Below, in pieces: positions 31,738 to 42,385 of a stretch of 64,000 bases of DNA (the stretch's first letter is position 1; every line of letters starts with the position of its first letter). Source of the DNA: Ichthyophis bannanicus (Eukaryota > Chordata > Amphibia > Gymnophiona > Ichthyophiidae); contig CM066035.1 in NCBI GenBank assembly GCA_033557465.1, positions 902,565,309 to 902,629,308 on the forward strand, written 5' to 3'. A program made the position numbers and the translations under genes. The notes beneath the pieces were generated by a model, which was given only the letters and a program-made list of their open reading frames with translations, was not told the DNA's origin and did not search any database.

Positions 31738-34005
31738 GTGCTTCCAAGGCTCTATGCTTGCTTGCCGCGTCCAGACCTACCAGCTGTACATGGGCATGTA
31801 CCTTCGGGACCTGGCAAAGAAGATTGCCGGTTCTCTGCTGGTCTGTCCGAGGAACCTTTGCAGAGGTTCAAGGCCTTGTCTTCTGGTATTCGAGAGTGCT
31901 CGAAGTTTATTTCTCGAGCAGCCTACGATGGATTTGAGGCTTTGGCCCGGGTAGCAGGGGCCAGCATCGGTGCATGTCGTCAGGCCTGGCTACAATCCTC
32001 GGACCTCGAGCCGTGGGTACAGGACAAGTTGGTCGATGTCCCTTGCCGAGGTGAAAACCTCTTTGGCGAACCCATGGCCGAAAAGGCTGCAGAGCTCGAG
32101 ACCGAGACTCTTACCCTGACAAGGTTGTCCAGGAAAACCTCTGTCCCTTCTCAGAAGAAGAAGGGCTCGGGGAAAAAGACCTTTTACCTGAGGAAGACCA
32201 CTGCCTATAAAACCTACCCTCACTACCAGGCCTCTGCAGCTCCCCAACAGGGCCAGCAGGCCAAGGGGCAGGGTCATGACAGACAATTCCTCAGATTTGT
32301 GGTGGGAGGAAAGCACTTCCAGTACAGAGTGCTTCCTTTTGGCCTCACCTCCGCCCCCAGGGTTTTTACAACATGCCTGGCGGTGGTTGCGGCCTACCTC
32401 AGGAACCAGGGGATCTTTGTGTTCCCTTACCTGGACGACTGGCTAATCAGAGGCCAGTCTCCACAAGAGGCCAGACGGGCCACCTGCAGAACCATATCCC
32501 TGCTTCAGCACCCGGAGTTCGTTATAAACTTCCCAAAGTCCACTTTGGTCCCCTCAGAAGACGTGGAATTCATAGGGGCCAGGTTGGATACCCTCCAAGC
32601 AAAGGCCTTTTTGCCTGTGGACAGAGCTCACAGGCTGATAAAGTTGGCCGGTCAGTTTCGGGCAGACTCTTTGGTCTCGGCCAGAAACTTCCTCCGGCTC
32701 TTAGGTCACATGGCTTCCACAGTGCATGTCACCCCACATGCCCGGCTGCACATGAGGCCGGCTCAGTGGTACCTCAGGATGAGGTGGCTGCAGGCCACAG
32801 GGAAGTTGTCAGACAGAATAACGGTGTCCAAACCCTTGGTGGACTCCTTACGCTGGTGGCGGCATCTCCCAAATCTGGTCAGGGGTGTTCCTTTTCAGGC
32901 CTTCCCACACACTCAGGTACTGACAACCGATGCTTCCCTGCAGGGCTGGGGGGCTCACTGCCAGGGAGCCTGCACCCAAGGCCTGTGGTCTCCATGGGAG
33001 GCCGCCCAACAGATCAACCTGTTGGAATTGAGGGCCATTCGGCTGGCCTTGCGGACTTTCTCTCAGATCCTGTTTCACCAGTCTGTCCTAGTTCAGACGG
33101 ACAACCAAGTGGCTATGTTCTACGTCAACAAGCAGGGAGGCACGGGATCCAGACTTTTCTGCCTGGAAGCACAAGCTCTCTGCTCCTGGGCTATCACCCA
33201 GGGTATGACCCTCAAGGCAATATACCTCCCAGGCCCGGAAAACTACCTGGCGGACAGACTCAGCAGATTCCTGCAGCCTCACGAGTGGCGGTTGGATCCT
33301 CTGGTAGTGCAAAAGATCTTTCTGAAGTGGGGTCTTCCCACCATGGATCTTTTTGCCAGTCCTCTCAACAGGCAACTACCCCGGTTCTGTTCCAGGCAAC
33401 CGCATCCCTTGAGAGCAGCGCCAGATGCATTCCTGATCCCTTGGTCAGGGAGCCTGCTGTATGCCTTTCCTCCCACACCTCTGGTGGTCCAGACTCTATT
33501 CAAAATCCAGCAGGACCGAGCCACGGTGATCCTGATAAGCCCCCAGGTGGCCCGGGCAGCCGTGGTTCCCTCTTCTTCTGCAGTTGGCGGTGGATACTCC
33601 ACTTCCTCTGGGGTTACAACCCGACCTTCTGACTCAGGATCAGGGGTCCCTCTTGCATCCCAACCTCAAATCCCTCAATTTGATGGCCTGGCTGCTGAAA
33701 GGGTAGTCCTTGTTCCCTTGCTCTTACCACAGGAGGTTGAAGAGGTAGTATTGGCCTCCAGGAAACATTCCACCAGGAAGGCCTATGCTCTGAAGTGGCG
33801 TAGGTTCTCTATTTGGTGTTCTCAACAACAAGAGGACCCTTTCTCCTGCTCTGTCCAGGTGGTGCTTCAATACCTGCTCCACCTTTCCAACCTAGGACTT
33901 CAGTCCAACTCTGTCCGGGTTCACCTCAGTGCCCTCTCAGCTCACCACTTGCAGGTGGATGGACAATCTCTCTCTCAGGCCACCCTCTGGTGTCCCGTTT
34001 TTTAG
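31738..34005 (+). pseudogene. DIRS B chimeric 755-codon frame: gag C-terminus, partial RT, RNase H, methyltransferase, start of YR
   Basis: A deletion has joined gag (ending PQQGQQAKGQGH) in frame to the middle of RT (RQFLRFVVGGKHFQYRV) at about 32276. RT motif A (LDLKDAY in DIRS A) is therefore absent, while LPFGLTSAPRVF and PYLDDWLIRGQ remain. RNase H (TTDASLQGWGAHC, VQTDNQVAMFYVNKQGG) and the methyltransferase start (MDLFASPLNRQLPRFCSR) follow. A one-base gain near 33541 then moves the frame into the YR register (VVLASRKHSTRKAYALKWRR). RT cannot work without motif A. An unusual fused frame, probably accidental. Confidence 0.82.
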
Positions 34006-34743
34006 GAGGCCTGCTTCTGCTTAAGCCTCTTATTCGTCCACCTGCTCCTGAGTGGGATCTCAATATGGTCTTGCAGCAACTGACTCGCCCACCTTTTGAG
34101 CCGATGGCAACCTGCCATTTACGTTTCCTCTCCTGGAAGGTATTGTTCCTTGTGGCGCTCACCTCAGCTAGGCGGGTGAGTGAGCTTCAGGCCCTGGTCT
34201 CGGATAGGCCGTATACCAGGTTCTATAGGAACATGGTAGTCTTACGGACTCATCCTAAGTTCCTTCCAAAGGTGGCGTCCTCCTTCCACCTCAACCAGGA
34301 GGTGGTTCTTCCAACTTTCTTTCCTAGGCTGCACGTCAGTAGAGCAGAGACTGTCTTGCATACCCTGGATTGTAGAAGGGCGCTGTCCTTTTACCTTGAA
34401 CGTACGCAGGGGCATAGAAAGGCTTCTCAGCTCTTCATTTCCTTTGACCCTAATAAATTGGGGTTGCCTGTCACTAAGCGTACGTTGTCCATCTGGGTGG
34501 CAGACTGTATCGCCTGGGCGTACAGGTCAGCCGGCCTCTCCCTGTAGGGTCGAGTCACGGCCCACCGAGTTTGGGCGAAGGCCGCATCAGTAGCTCACTT
34601 CCCCTCTGTTCCGTTGGCAGACATCTGCCGGGCCGCTACTTGGTCTTCAAGCCAGACTTTTGCAGACCACTACTGCCTCGAGAGGGAGTCCCGTAGGGAC
34701 AGTGCTTTCGGGCAAGCGGTACTCCATAATCTCTTTGAGGTTT
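33716..34743 (+). pseudogene. DIRS B tyrosine recombinase, broken
   Basis: The N-terminal DNA-binding part is in the frame above. It shifts near 33985 into a second frame (33813-34547). The first catalytic Arg is intact (TSARRVSELQAL; CGG at 34173-34175). A TAG at 34545-34547 replaces the CAG found in DIRS A. The following H-x-x-R box reads AHRVW, so the second catalytic Arg is lost. The end ATWSSSQTFADHYCLE retains the Tyr. DIRS A and B thus lack different catalytic residues. Confidence 0.85.
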
Positions 34744-34884
34744 AGGCAACTCCTACCCTCCGGCCCTGGTGTTGGGCTACCGTTCAGGTGTGGGCTCACA
34801 GAAGATTCTCTCACTGTTGCTGAGGCTCTAGAGGGAGCTCTATTTTTTAGCCTGGGTTCCTGGTAGCCCAGAGCTAGAGAGTCA

Positions 34885-34983
34885 CCCATATGTGAGGACT
34901 GACTTCCTGCTTGGTCCTAGAGAAAGAGTAGTTACTCACCTGTAACAGGTGTTCTCCAGGAGCAGCAGGAATCAGTCCTCACA
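34885..34983. repeat. ICR of DIRS B
   Basis: It is the reverse complement of the joined ends of DIRS B, with the same layout as 29600-29698. Confidence 0.9.
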
Positions 34984-35061
34984 ACCCTCCCTCCTCCCCT
35001 TGGAGTTGCAGTTGTATATAGTTCATTTTCTTTTTGTGCTGTCTTTTAGCTATGTCATTTG

Positions 35062-35247
35062 ACTGAGCAAGATGGCACCTTTGGGCGGGAAGGGGACCGC
35101 GCATGCGTGCCTGCATTCCCAAAGGCTTTCTTTGAAAGCTGGGGAAATGCTCTGCATGGGGGCTCCATCGATGCCGACGTCACCCATATGTGAGGACTGA
35201 TTCCTGCTGCTCCTGGAGAACACCTGTTACAGGTGAGTAACTACTCT
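35062..35247 (+). repeat. Right ITR of DIRS B
   Basis: It is the inverse of 30007-30170 plus the 30-base outer extension CACCTGTTACAGGTGAGTAA and following. Confidence 0.9.
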
Positions 35248-35311
35248 AACTTTGCAAACTGCTGTGCTCTTATTGAAACGGCGGTATATCAAACTAGTAA
35301 ACATAAAATCT

Positions 35312-36600
35312 CTACCTTCCTTGCTGCCCAGCAGGCGCTGGTGCCAGGCCCTGCTGGCACGCCCTCTGAGACCTCGAGGACGACGCCTGTCTTGGCTCCC
35401 TAGACTGCCGCAGCAATCCCCGAGAGCCAGGGGCCTCTTCGGGTGCAAGATTTTCCTGGGCAAGCGCCTCCAGCTCCAGAGGGACTTTGATCTCAAGAGC
35501 CCAGTGCACTTCACGGGCTCTGCTCAAGCAGCCTAGTTCCGAGTCCCCCTCTGAGAGTTTGGACTGGGAGTCCGACGGGGATTCTTCCCCTATTATCTTG
35601 GATTCATCAGGACCTCCCCTCGGATCCTTCCCCACCCACTCAGAAGCATCAGTCGCCTCCCGAGGATACCTCCTTTTTGGAGTTTATGCGGGACATGCCT
35701 CAAGCCCTAGTGTGCTCTACACAATCTGAGGAGGAACCCCGTGTGGAGGAACTTATTTTTCAATACAAGGCCCCGCTGAGGGAATCCCTCAGGGTTCCAG
35801 TCCCACCCATTCTGACCCGGATGCTCCTCCGCATTTGGGAGACGCCTGCGTCTATCCCTATTGGCAGCAAGCGCCTGGACACCATGTACAGGGTCCAGCG
35901 GTTGCCTGGCTTCCGGAAGGTCCAGCTCCCCATACCTCAATGGTAGTGTGATCTGCCATGCGAAAGCAGAAGAGTCCAAAAACCCACACTTCGGTTCTGC
36001 CGGGTAGGGAGTCTCGCACCCTTGACACCCTTGGGCGAAAGGCCTACCAAAGCTCCAGGCTTACCAGCTATATATCGGTATGTTCCTTCATGACCTCATG
36101 AAGGAAATCGTGGACTTCCAGGCGGGTCTCGACGGTGATTACCTCCATCATTTCCAGTCCCTGCTGAAATCAGTTGGGGACTGTTCGAAGTACCTTTCTC
36201 ACGCTGCATATGACAGCTTCGAGTCCTGTGCTCGGATAGCGGCTGCAGGTATTGGGGCCAGGCGACAAGCCTGGCTCCAGTCCTTGGACCTCGAACAATG
36301 GGTCCAGGAAAAGCTGCTTGATGTACCGTGCCTGGGCGAACAGTTGTTTGGCAAACCGATGGAGGACAAAGCCATGGAGATTGAGACGGAGTGCATAACC
36401 TGTACCTGTCTCTCCCGGAAGACCTCTTCCCTCCCGCAGAAGAAGCAACAGGGCAAAAAGCCTTTCAGAGAAAGGGTCTCCCCTATCGGGGCTACCCACC
36501 TTATCCTCCGGTGCCAGCTCTGCCTCAAGGTGGACAGAGCAAGAGCTGCCACCGTGGTCCGCATAAGCCTAAGGGCCCCAAGAGCCAGATCCCGGCACCA
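35312..36600 (+). pseudogene. DIRS E gag, C-terminal part
   Basis: Conserved gag domain pieces in several frames: SFLEFMRDMPQALV (about 35670-35700), VPVPPILTRMLLRIWETPAS (35791-35850), LPGFRKVQLP, then FHDLMKEIVDFQAGL and ARRQAWLQSLDLEQWVQEKL (36080-36320) and PCLGEQLFGKPME. Stops at about 35945 and frame changes show decay. A stretch encoding the SMLACR equivalent near 36040-36060 is shortened. Confidence 0.8.
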
Positions 36601-36639
36601 GCCCAGTCGTCCCCAGGTTTTTGACGCCAGATGCATAAC

Positions 36640-38545
36640 TGCTCGCCCTCTGGCGACCCAGCTTCCAGTGGGAGAGCGCCTAGTCCACTTTGCTCCCTTA
36701 TTGGAGTCTGTCACTTCAGACACCTGGGTCCTCCAGGTTGTCCGTGAGGGTTACCTCCTTCATCTGGACCGACCCTTCTGCCCTGCGGAGCCTCCTCTGC
36801 TCCCTGCGCACCAGGTTGTCTTGGCGCAGGAGCTTGCCAACCTCCTCGAGGAGCGAGCAGTGGAAGTGGTCTCGCTGCACCTCAGAGGTCACGGGTTCTA
36901 CTCCCGTTACTTCCTTGTGCCAAAGCGGACGGGCAGTTTCTGACCCATCCTCGATCTATGAAATCTCAAAAAATACCTGGTGCGGGAGAGGTTCAAAATG
37001 CTCTCCTTTGGCGCCTTGCTGCCCTTCCTCCGGCAGGGCGACTGGCTATGCTCCTTGGACCTTCGGGATGCATACGCTCATATCCTGGTCCACCTGAAGC
37101 ACAGAAAATACTTACGCTTCAGAGTACAAGGGAACCACTACCAATACAGGGTGCTTCCCTTCGGCCTTGTGTCTGCTCCACGAGTGTTCACCAAGTGCCT
37201 CGCTGTAGCTGCAGCACACCTTAAATTGCATGGCACCTTCATCTACCCTTATCTAGACAATTGGCTTGTTACAGGGGAGGCGGCCAACGAAGCACAACAG
37301 GTTGAGACCTGCACCGTCCATCTCCTCGAACACCTCAGCTTCATGGTGAATTACCCGGTCCCACCTCACTCCGGTCAAATCCCTGGAGTTCATCAGCGCG
37401 TGCCTCGACATCCAGCAGGCGACAGCCTGCCTTCCCCAGGACAGGACAGACCATCTCATCGCTCTGGCCTCCGCGGTCCAGCGCTGCGACACAGTTTCGG
37501 CCTGGGCAATGCTCCATCTTCTTGGTTATATGGCTTCGACGGTTCACATTGTCCCCGATGCCGCCTACACATGTGAGCGGCGCAGTGGTGCCTTTGCACT
37601 CAATGGGCTCAGGCGACAGGCTGTCTTCGAGACGCCATCTCGGTCACTCCCCAACTGTCCGAGTCCCTCGACTGGTGGCAGGACACCCAGAATCTGCTTC
37701 AAGGTATGCTGTTCCAGGCTCCACAGCATGACGAGGTCTTGACCACGGACGCCTCTCTAACGGGCTGGGGAGCACATTGTGGCGAGTTTCTCACACAAGG
37801 GACATAGTCCCTTGGGTAGTCCCGACTACCGATCAGCTTCCTCGCCCTTCAGACGGTCCTCCTCGCCCTCTGGTCGTTCAGGCACCGCATTCACCATCGG
37901 ACAGTGTTTGTCCAGACGGACAACCAGGTGGCAATGTTCTATATGAACAAGTAGGGGGGCACCGGCTCTTACAAGCCTCTGCCTGGAGGTGGTAGCCTTA
38001 TGGTCCTTTGCGATCGGCCAAGGCATAGCCCTGCGGGCTACGTATCTCCCAGGTCAGGACAATGTTCTGGCGGACAGACTGAGTCAGATCCTCCAGCCAC
38101 ATGAGTGGCATCTCTGCCCGCAGACAACACAGTGGCTGCTCTGGTGCTGGGGGACTCTGATCTTGGATATAAATACAGCTAAATAAATTTGCCAGCCCTA
38201 TGAATTCGCAGCCCTACGAATTCGCAGCTCCAATGGTTCGGCGCCCCAGTTCCCCTTCCAAGCAGGGAAGCCTCTGATGCCTTCCTGCTGCTGTGGACAC
38301 ATGGCCTTCTGTATGCTTTTCCTCCCACCCCGCTCATAGCTCTAGGTTCAACGGGACGGGGCCTCAGTGATCTTCATGGCCCCACAGTGGCCTCGGCAGC
38401 CCTAGTTCCCACTGCTGTTTCGCCTCTCATCGGAGCCCCCGGTTCCCCTTAGCAGCATGCCGGGCTTGTTGACACAGAAGGAGGGTCTGCTACTTCACCC
38501 GAACCTGAGGTCCCCCTATCCCACACAGCTGGGCGGCTGAGCGGG
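36640..38545 (+). pseudogene. DIRS E pol: RT, RNase H and methyltransferase remnants
   Basis: RT: HGFYSRYFLVPKRTG (to about 36940), a stop, then 36980-37576 with GDWLCSLDLRDAYAHILVH, LPFGLVSAPRVF and PYLDNWL (Asn for the second catalytic Asp of the YLDD box). RNase H: TTDASLTGWGAHC (about 37740-37780), VQTDNQVAMFYMNK then TAG (about 37905-37953), ADRLSQILQPHEW (about 38065). The methyltransferase is faint (about 38200-38420). The reading frame changes several times. Confidence 0.8.
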
Positions 38546-39153
38546 TCGTGCTAGCCTCTCTTCGTCTCCTGGTGGAGATCGAGGACATATTGACCTTCAA
38601 GGCCATCAATGGTCTCTCATCTTCCTCGTTAACAGAACTTATCCACGTAATTCCACCTACTAGATCCAGAAGAACGACAGCTATAAACACACTAATAACC
38701 CCAAAAGCATTAACAAAATGCACTCAGACTACTGCAGACAGGGCATTCATTTTCCATGCCCCACGATGCTGGAACACTCTACCATTGTACATCCGTGCTA
38801 TTACTGACTTAACCCAGTTCAGGAAAGCACTTAAATATCACCTGTTCCTCATATACTACCCACTCAGCAATACCCCAAGCCAAGGCCACCAACAACAAAT
38901 ATAGCTACACCCTTAGTATCAGATAGCCTCATCAACTCTCTCAGAACGATACTTAGCATGTTTGTGAATTGTTATGACACTTGTACATGCTTAATGATTT
39001 GTATATAGTTACCCTATGTTATCCAAGTTCTTTCACCTGTTTTTTGTAAACACAGAATAGTCTGTTATTCTGTTGATTTTGTTTTATGTGAACCGCGCTG
39101 ATACCGAATAGCGCGGTATATAAAAGATTGTAATAAATAATAAAAAAATAAAT
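38546..39153 (+). mobile_element. 5'-truncated LINE (LINE G family) inside DIRS E
   Basis: An open stretch at 38548-38904 encodes the RT C-terminus (TFKAINGLSSSSLTELIHVI, RNA-binding-like tail, FRKALKYHLF). It is followed by a 3' UTR with the ACCGCGCT...AGCGCGGT hairpin (39090-39118) and an AATAAATAATAAAA tail. It interrupts the YR start of DIRS E: VVLASLR before, LALRKDTTRRSYAFK after. These may be a diverged target duplication. Confidence 0.83.
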
Positions 39154-40142
39154 ATTGCTGGCTTTGCGCAAGGACACAACTAGGAGGTCTTACGCCTTTA
39201 AGTTGCATCGGTTCTCAGTGTGGTGCGCAGAGATACGGGCCAACCTGTTCTCTTGCCCCACCCCCCTTGTCCTGCAGTTCCTACTCCATCTCTCACAAGT
39301 GGGCCTGAAGTCCAACTCGATCAGGGTCCACCTGAGTGTGATCTCAGCCAACCACCACCCAGTCGAGGGTGGATCCCTCTTGGGCCAGCCGCTGGTTTCC
39401 TGCTTCATGCGTGGGCTGCTTCTTTCCAGGCCTCCCATCCGACCGCCTCCAGCGGAGTGGGATCTCAGTGTCTTCCTTACATGACTAACCCAGCCACCCT
39501 TCGAGCCGATGGTGTCCTGCTCACTTCGGAAGGTGGTTTTTCTGGTAGCCCTCATCTCAGCATGGAGGGTCAGTGAGCTCCAGGCCCTGATGGTCGACGC
39601 GCCCTACATGAGATTCTACGGGAACTTGGGTGGTCCTCCGAACGCCCCCCCCCCAAGTTTCCCCTGAAGGTTGTCTCGGACTTTCATCTCAACCAGGAGA
39701 TTGTGCTGCTGGCCTTCTTTCCGAAGCACCACGCAGACTGGGCATCGGCGATCCTCCACACTCTTGACTGTAGAAGGGTGCTCTCCTTCTACCTGCAGTG
39801 CACGCAGGCCCACCGCAGGTCTGAGCGGCTCTTTGTCTCCTATGACCCTGCCTGTTTGGGGCTCGTGGTCACCAAGCGGAACCTTTCCATCTGGGTGGTG
39901 GATTGCATTGCGTTCGTCTTGGCTCAGGCTGTTTCACCACTGGACCGCCGAATCACAGTGCACATTGTCCGTGCGAGGCAGCATCTGTGGCATATCTGTG
40001 CTCCGTGCCCCTGGTGGACATCTGTTGAGCCGCAACCTGGTCCTCGGCTAACACCTTCACGATGCATACTGCCTGGAGAGGGAGTCCCATCAGGACAGTG
40101 CCTTCAGCCAGGCCATACTCCGTAATCTGTTCGGGGTTTAGG
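39154..40142 (+). pseudogene. DIRS E tyrosine recombinase, broken
   Basis: LALRKDTTRRSYAFKLHRFSVWC and LKSNSIRVHLSVISANHHP (39155-39484) form the N-terminal part, ending at a TGA. The catalytic part is scattered over frames to about 40140, for example LSIWVVDCIAF, ITVHIVRA (His box) and the CLERESHQDSAFSQAILRNLFGV-like end. Frame changes and a C-run (about 39645-39655) disrupt it. Confidence 0.78.
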
Positions 40143-40293
40143 CAACTCCGGCCCTCTGACCCGTTTTCTGTGGCTACTGGGAGTGTGGTCTTCTGGGAAC
40201 CTGGGGTCCTAGGGCTGTCCTCGATTGCCAATTTCTGCTCATGGCTCGCCATGGCATTTTTCTATGGGTCCTCAGTAGCATGTAGCTGGAGAT

Positions 40294-40386
40294 TCCCATA
40301 TATGTGGACTGATTTCCTGCTTGTTCATGGAGAAAGCATAATTACCTGTAATTGGTGTTCTCCAGGGACAGCATGAATCAGTCCTC
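40294..40386. repeat. ICR of DIRS E
   Basis: It is diverged but matches the ICR layout: ATTACCTGTAATTGGTGTTC flanked by terminus-like sequence. Confidence 0.8.
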
Positions 40387-40462
40387 ACAACCCATCCACC
40401 TCCCCTTGGAGTTGCCCACTCCATTTTTTGGATTTTTATCCTTGCCTGTGCTATGTCATCAG

Positions 40463-40648
40463 ACTGATCAAGATGGCACCCTTGGGCGGGAAAAGGACCA
40501 CGCATGCGTGGTGTCATGCCCAAAGGCTTTCTTTGAAAGCTGGGGAAATGCTCCACGCGGGCTCTGTTGATGCTGACATCACTCATAATTGAGGACTGAT
40601 TCCTGCTGTCCCCGGAGAACACCTCTTACAGGTGAGTAACTACGCTTT
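40463..40648 (+). repeat. Right ITR of DIRS E
   Basis: It is the inverse of 14648-14806 with the outer extension CACCTCTTACAGGTGAGTAA. Confidence 0.83.
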
Positions 40649-41324
40649 ATCTGCTTTGTACTCCGTTTTTATTGTAAAGGCAGAATACAAATGTGATTTT
40701 TAAATTAAATATTTCTTCTACAAAACAGTTTTGTCTCATTGCTTTGCCAGGAGATTCAATGACAACAATGAGTCCTTCCATTCTACCCTCTGTACCCTAG
40801 GGTTTTCTACGCATTCATCTAATTTCCTCTCAAGGTTGTATTCCTTTCCTCTCAAGGTTGTATTCATTTCCTCTCAACCAATCAATATTTCTCTTATGAA
40901 AACCTCACCCACACCTGAGTGAAAGAGCTCACTGTATGTCATCCATATAGTATTACCTTCAGGACATCAAGCACCACAAGAAATACGCAAAGCAATTGGT
41001 TCCATTTGATCCTACAAATAGCATCAGCATCACCAAGTGCATAACCTAAAACAAGGTGGTAAATTACAATTTCTCAGTATAAGCGAGAGCTGGAGAGGGA
41101 ATAATAGCAGCCACCATCACTAATCTGCAGTCCTGTATAGTGAGTATGTACTGCCTGGTTCATCATCCCAGCTGGAAAGTGCCTTTGGCCAGTCACAGCT
41201 TAAAAATCTCTGTACCTTATTGTCTTCAACTCCAGCCACCCAGCACTTCTATCACAGATTGCCGTAACAGAATTAGTTAACCAAAACAGGTAACCCTCAG
41301 CTTTGAATTATACCTGCTTGTCAA
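40649..41324. other. Intergenic or intronic sequence, little recognised
   Basis: Bases 40655-40715 resemble a LINE 3' end (AAGGCAGAATACAAATGTGA, then an AT tail). A 22-bp tandem repeat (TTTCCTCTCAAGGTTGTATT unit) occurs about 2.5 times at 40823-40877. I see nothing else. Confidence 0.45.
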
Positions 41325-41400
41325 CAGAGAAAGTAGCATTGCTTACCTGTAGTAAGGGTTCCCCATACACAGTCTGATGTTTGCACTTTACACAGTCTGA
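41325..41400. other. Remnant resembling a DIRS internal complementary region
   Basis: GAGAAAGTAGCATTGCTTAC followed by CTGTAGTAAGGGTTCC has the ICR layout and pairs with the remnant at 1687-1735. No companion ITRs were found. Confidence 0.4.
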
Positions 41401-41539
41401 TGTTCCCCCCCTCCCGCACACTCACCCAGCCATGTCACCTGAGAACACATGCATATTAGAACTGCAATCCGTCTGTACACCAGTATGATACGACAGCACT
41501 TTAACTCTTCTTTACCAGCAGAATACAAATACGCTGTAA

Positions 41540-41765
41540 TCTAACTCGGATTGTAAACCTGTTATGATTCAACCCGTTATTTATTTGAAGCTAAATTCTC
41601 ATATGTATATAGTTTCCCCAGTTAACTCTATGTTAAAACCCTGTTTTATGTAAACGTAGGACAAAATATGTGTGTCCAAGTGTTTATTGTTCGATGTAAA
41701 CCGCACTGATGAGAAATAGCGCGGTATATAAGAATTGTTAAATAAATAAATAAAAATAAAAAAGC
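41540..41765 (+). mobile_element. LINE 3' end (LINE G family)
   Basis: Only the 3' UTR is present. It resembles 50440-50600: TATGTATATAGTT..., GTTCGATGTAAACCGCACTG, AATAGCGCGGTATATAAG and an AAATAAATAAAT tail. Confidence 0.75.
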
Positions 41766-41811
41766 AAGATAATGCAGCCACTGACTGAAGACCGAACACA
41801 ATTTAGGATAG

Positions 41812-41872
41812 CTATCCAGAGGGTCGCCATGAGTCAACGCCGATTCGACGGCACTTAACAACAACAACATCT
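41812..41872 (+). mobile_element. RTE/BovB-type 3' tail (LINE or SINE end)
   Basis: GGGTCGCCATGAGTCAACGC then CGATTCGACGGCACTTAAC and (AAC)n is the characteristic end shared by RTE-clade LINEs and the SINEs that use them. The body upstream is not recognisable. Confidence 0.65.
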
Positions 41873-42181
41873 CCCTCCTTCCCCCTCTTGGTTGAGCAGC
41901 TTCTAGCTTTCATACTGACTGATGGGTTGGGATAGCTGTGTTTGGCACGGGAACCATCACACATGCCCATTAAAACCTTGTAGGATTTTCTGGGCTCTGG
42001 AAGAGCAGATGTTATGTCACCCACAAGTGTGGCTGCATTATCCTGCTGTCTTAGAAGCACACATTACTGCTTTCATCAGTTTTCTGTGTTCCATTCCTTG
42101 AAACTATTTTTCTTCGATTTAGCAGAGTTTAAAATATTAAAATATTTCATAGTAAATTTGGCATTGGAATTTTTTTTCCAG

Positions 42182-42385
42182 TTTGTGTTTATGTCAACAA
42201 GCATGGAAACTCTGGACCTCATCTAGATAAGAAGAAAGTACTACAGCTTCCTGATCACTTCGGACCAGGTCCTGTTGATGTAGTGCTTCAGCAAGCTGTG
42301 CAGGCCTGTGTAGACTGTGCTCACCATTCCAAAATTGTGTTTGGCTTTCTGAAGTCAGGTCATCATGGTGGAGAAGTGATAACTG
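42182..42385 (+). CDS. Exon of a Scm-like Polycomb gene, SLED domain (SCML4/SCMH1/SCML2 family)
   Basis: This host exon has 204 bases: TT, 67 open codons, then G. The acceptor is TTTTTTTTCCAG ending at 42181 and the donor is ACTG|GTACAT at 42386. The codons read CVYVNKHGNSGPHLDKKKV, QLPDHFGPGPVDVVLQQAVQ, ACVDCAHHSKIVFGFLK and GGEVIT. This is the first half of the SLED (Scm-like embedded) domain, a DNA-binding module of Sex-comb-on-midleg-like repressors that act in the nucleus with PRC1-type complexes. The split Ala codon after GGEVIT matches the family (next residues ASFDG). QQAVQAC, CAH and K-I-VF favour SCML4. VNKHG and FGPGPV are shared with SCMH1 and SCML2. The family is certain in my view; the paralogue is not. 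No stops, so probably functional. Confidence 0.93.

Larger units (their letters stand above)
30007..35247 (+). mobile_element. DIRS B: autonomous-type element with an internal deletion
   Basis: Left ITR 30007-30170, gag 30420-32275, RT remainder onward from 32276, ICR 34885-34983, right ITR 35062-35247. It is the same family as DIRS A. Relative to A about 0.56 kb spanning the gag end and the first half of RT is gone. It lies head-to-tail with A. Confidence 0.9.
21323..35311 (+). mobile_element. LINE X (L2/CR1-superfamily), 5'-truncated, opened by three later insertions
   Basis: The parts are 21323-22191, 24031-24217, 29970-30006 and 35248-35311. The first encodes the RT palm and C-terminal region (21414-22076, 220 codons, with GVPQGSVLAPLLFN upstream and YYADDLLLLHH). 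The last three complete its 3' UTR and end in CGGCGGTATATCAAACTAGT plus an A-rich tail. Reading across the insertions restores one continuous LINE end in DIRS E gag. Short similar bases at both junctions (ATATCT, about 21311; ATCTCT, about 35311) may be a target duplication. Confidence 0.75.
14648..40648 (+). mobile_element. DIRS E: autonomous-type element spread over 26 kb by nested insertions
   Basis: The pieces in order are 14648-15223 (left ITR, start of gag), 20910-21322 (gag), 35312-38545 (gag, RT, RNase H) and 39154-40648 (YR, ICR, right ITR). Their sum is about 5.7 kb, the length of DIRS A. Gag homology continues across both insertion points: LALEQFH at about 21290-21310 resumes at 35312 with TFLAAQQALVPGP, matching the same passage in DIRS D (43980-44060). 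All coding frames are broken, so this is an old copy used as a landing site by other elements. Confidence 0.78.

Noticed and set aside
32373..33632. 419-codon ORF overlapping DIRS B pol
   Set aside because: Shadow frame; the RT, RNase H and methyltransferase motifs are in the other register.
41876..42060. Another DIRS right terminus near the Scm-like exon (GTCACCCACAAGTGTGGCTG, ATCCTGCTGTC)
   Set aside because: Resemblance is limited to short words and no partner ITR was found.
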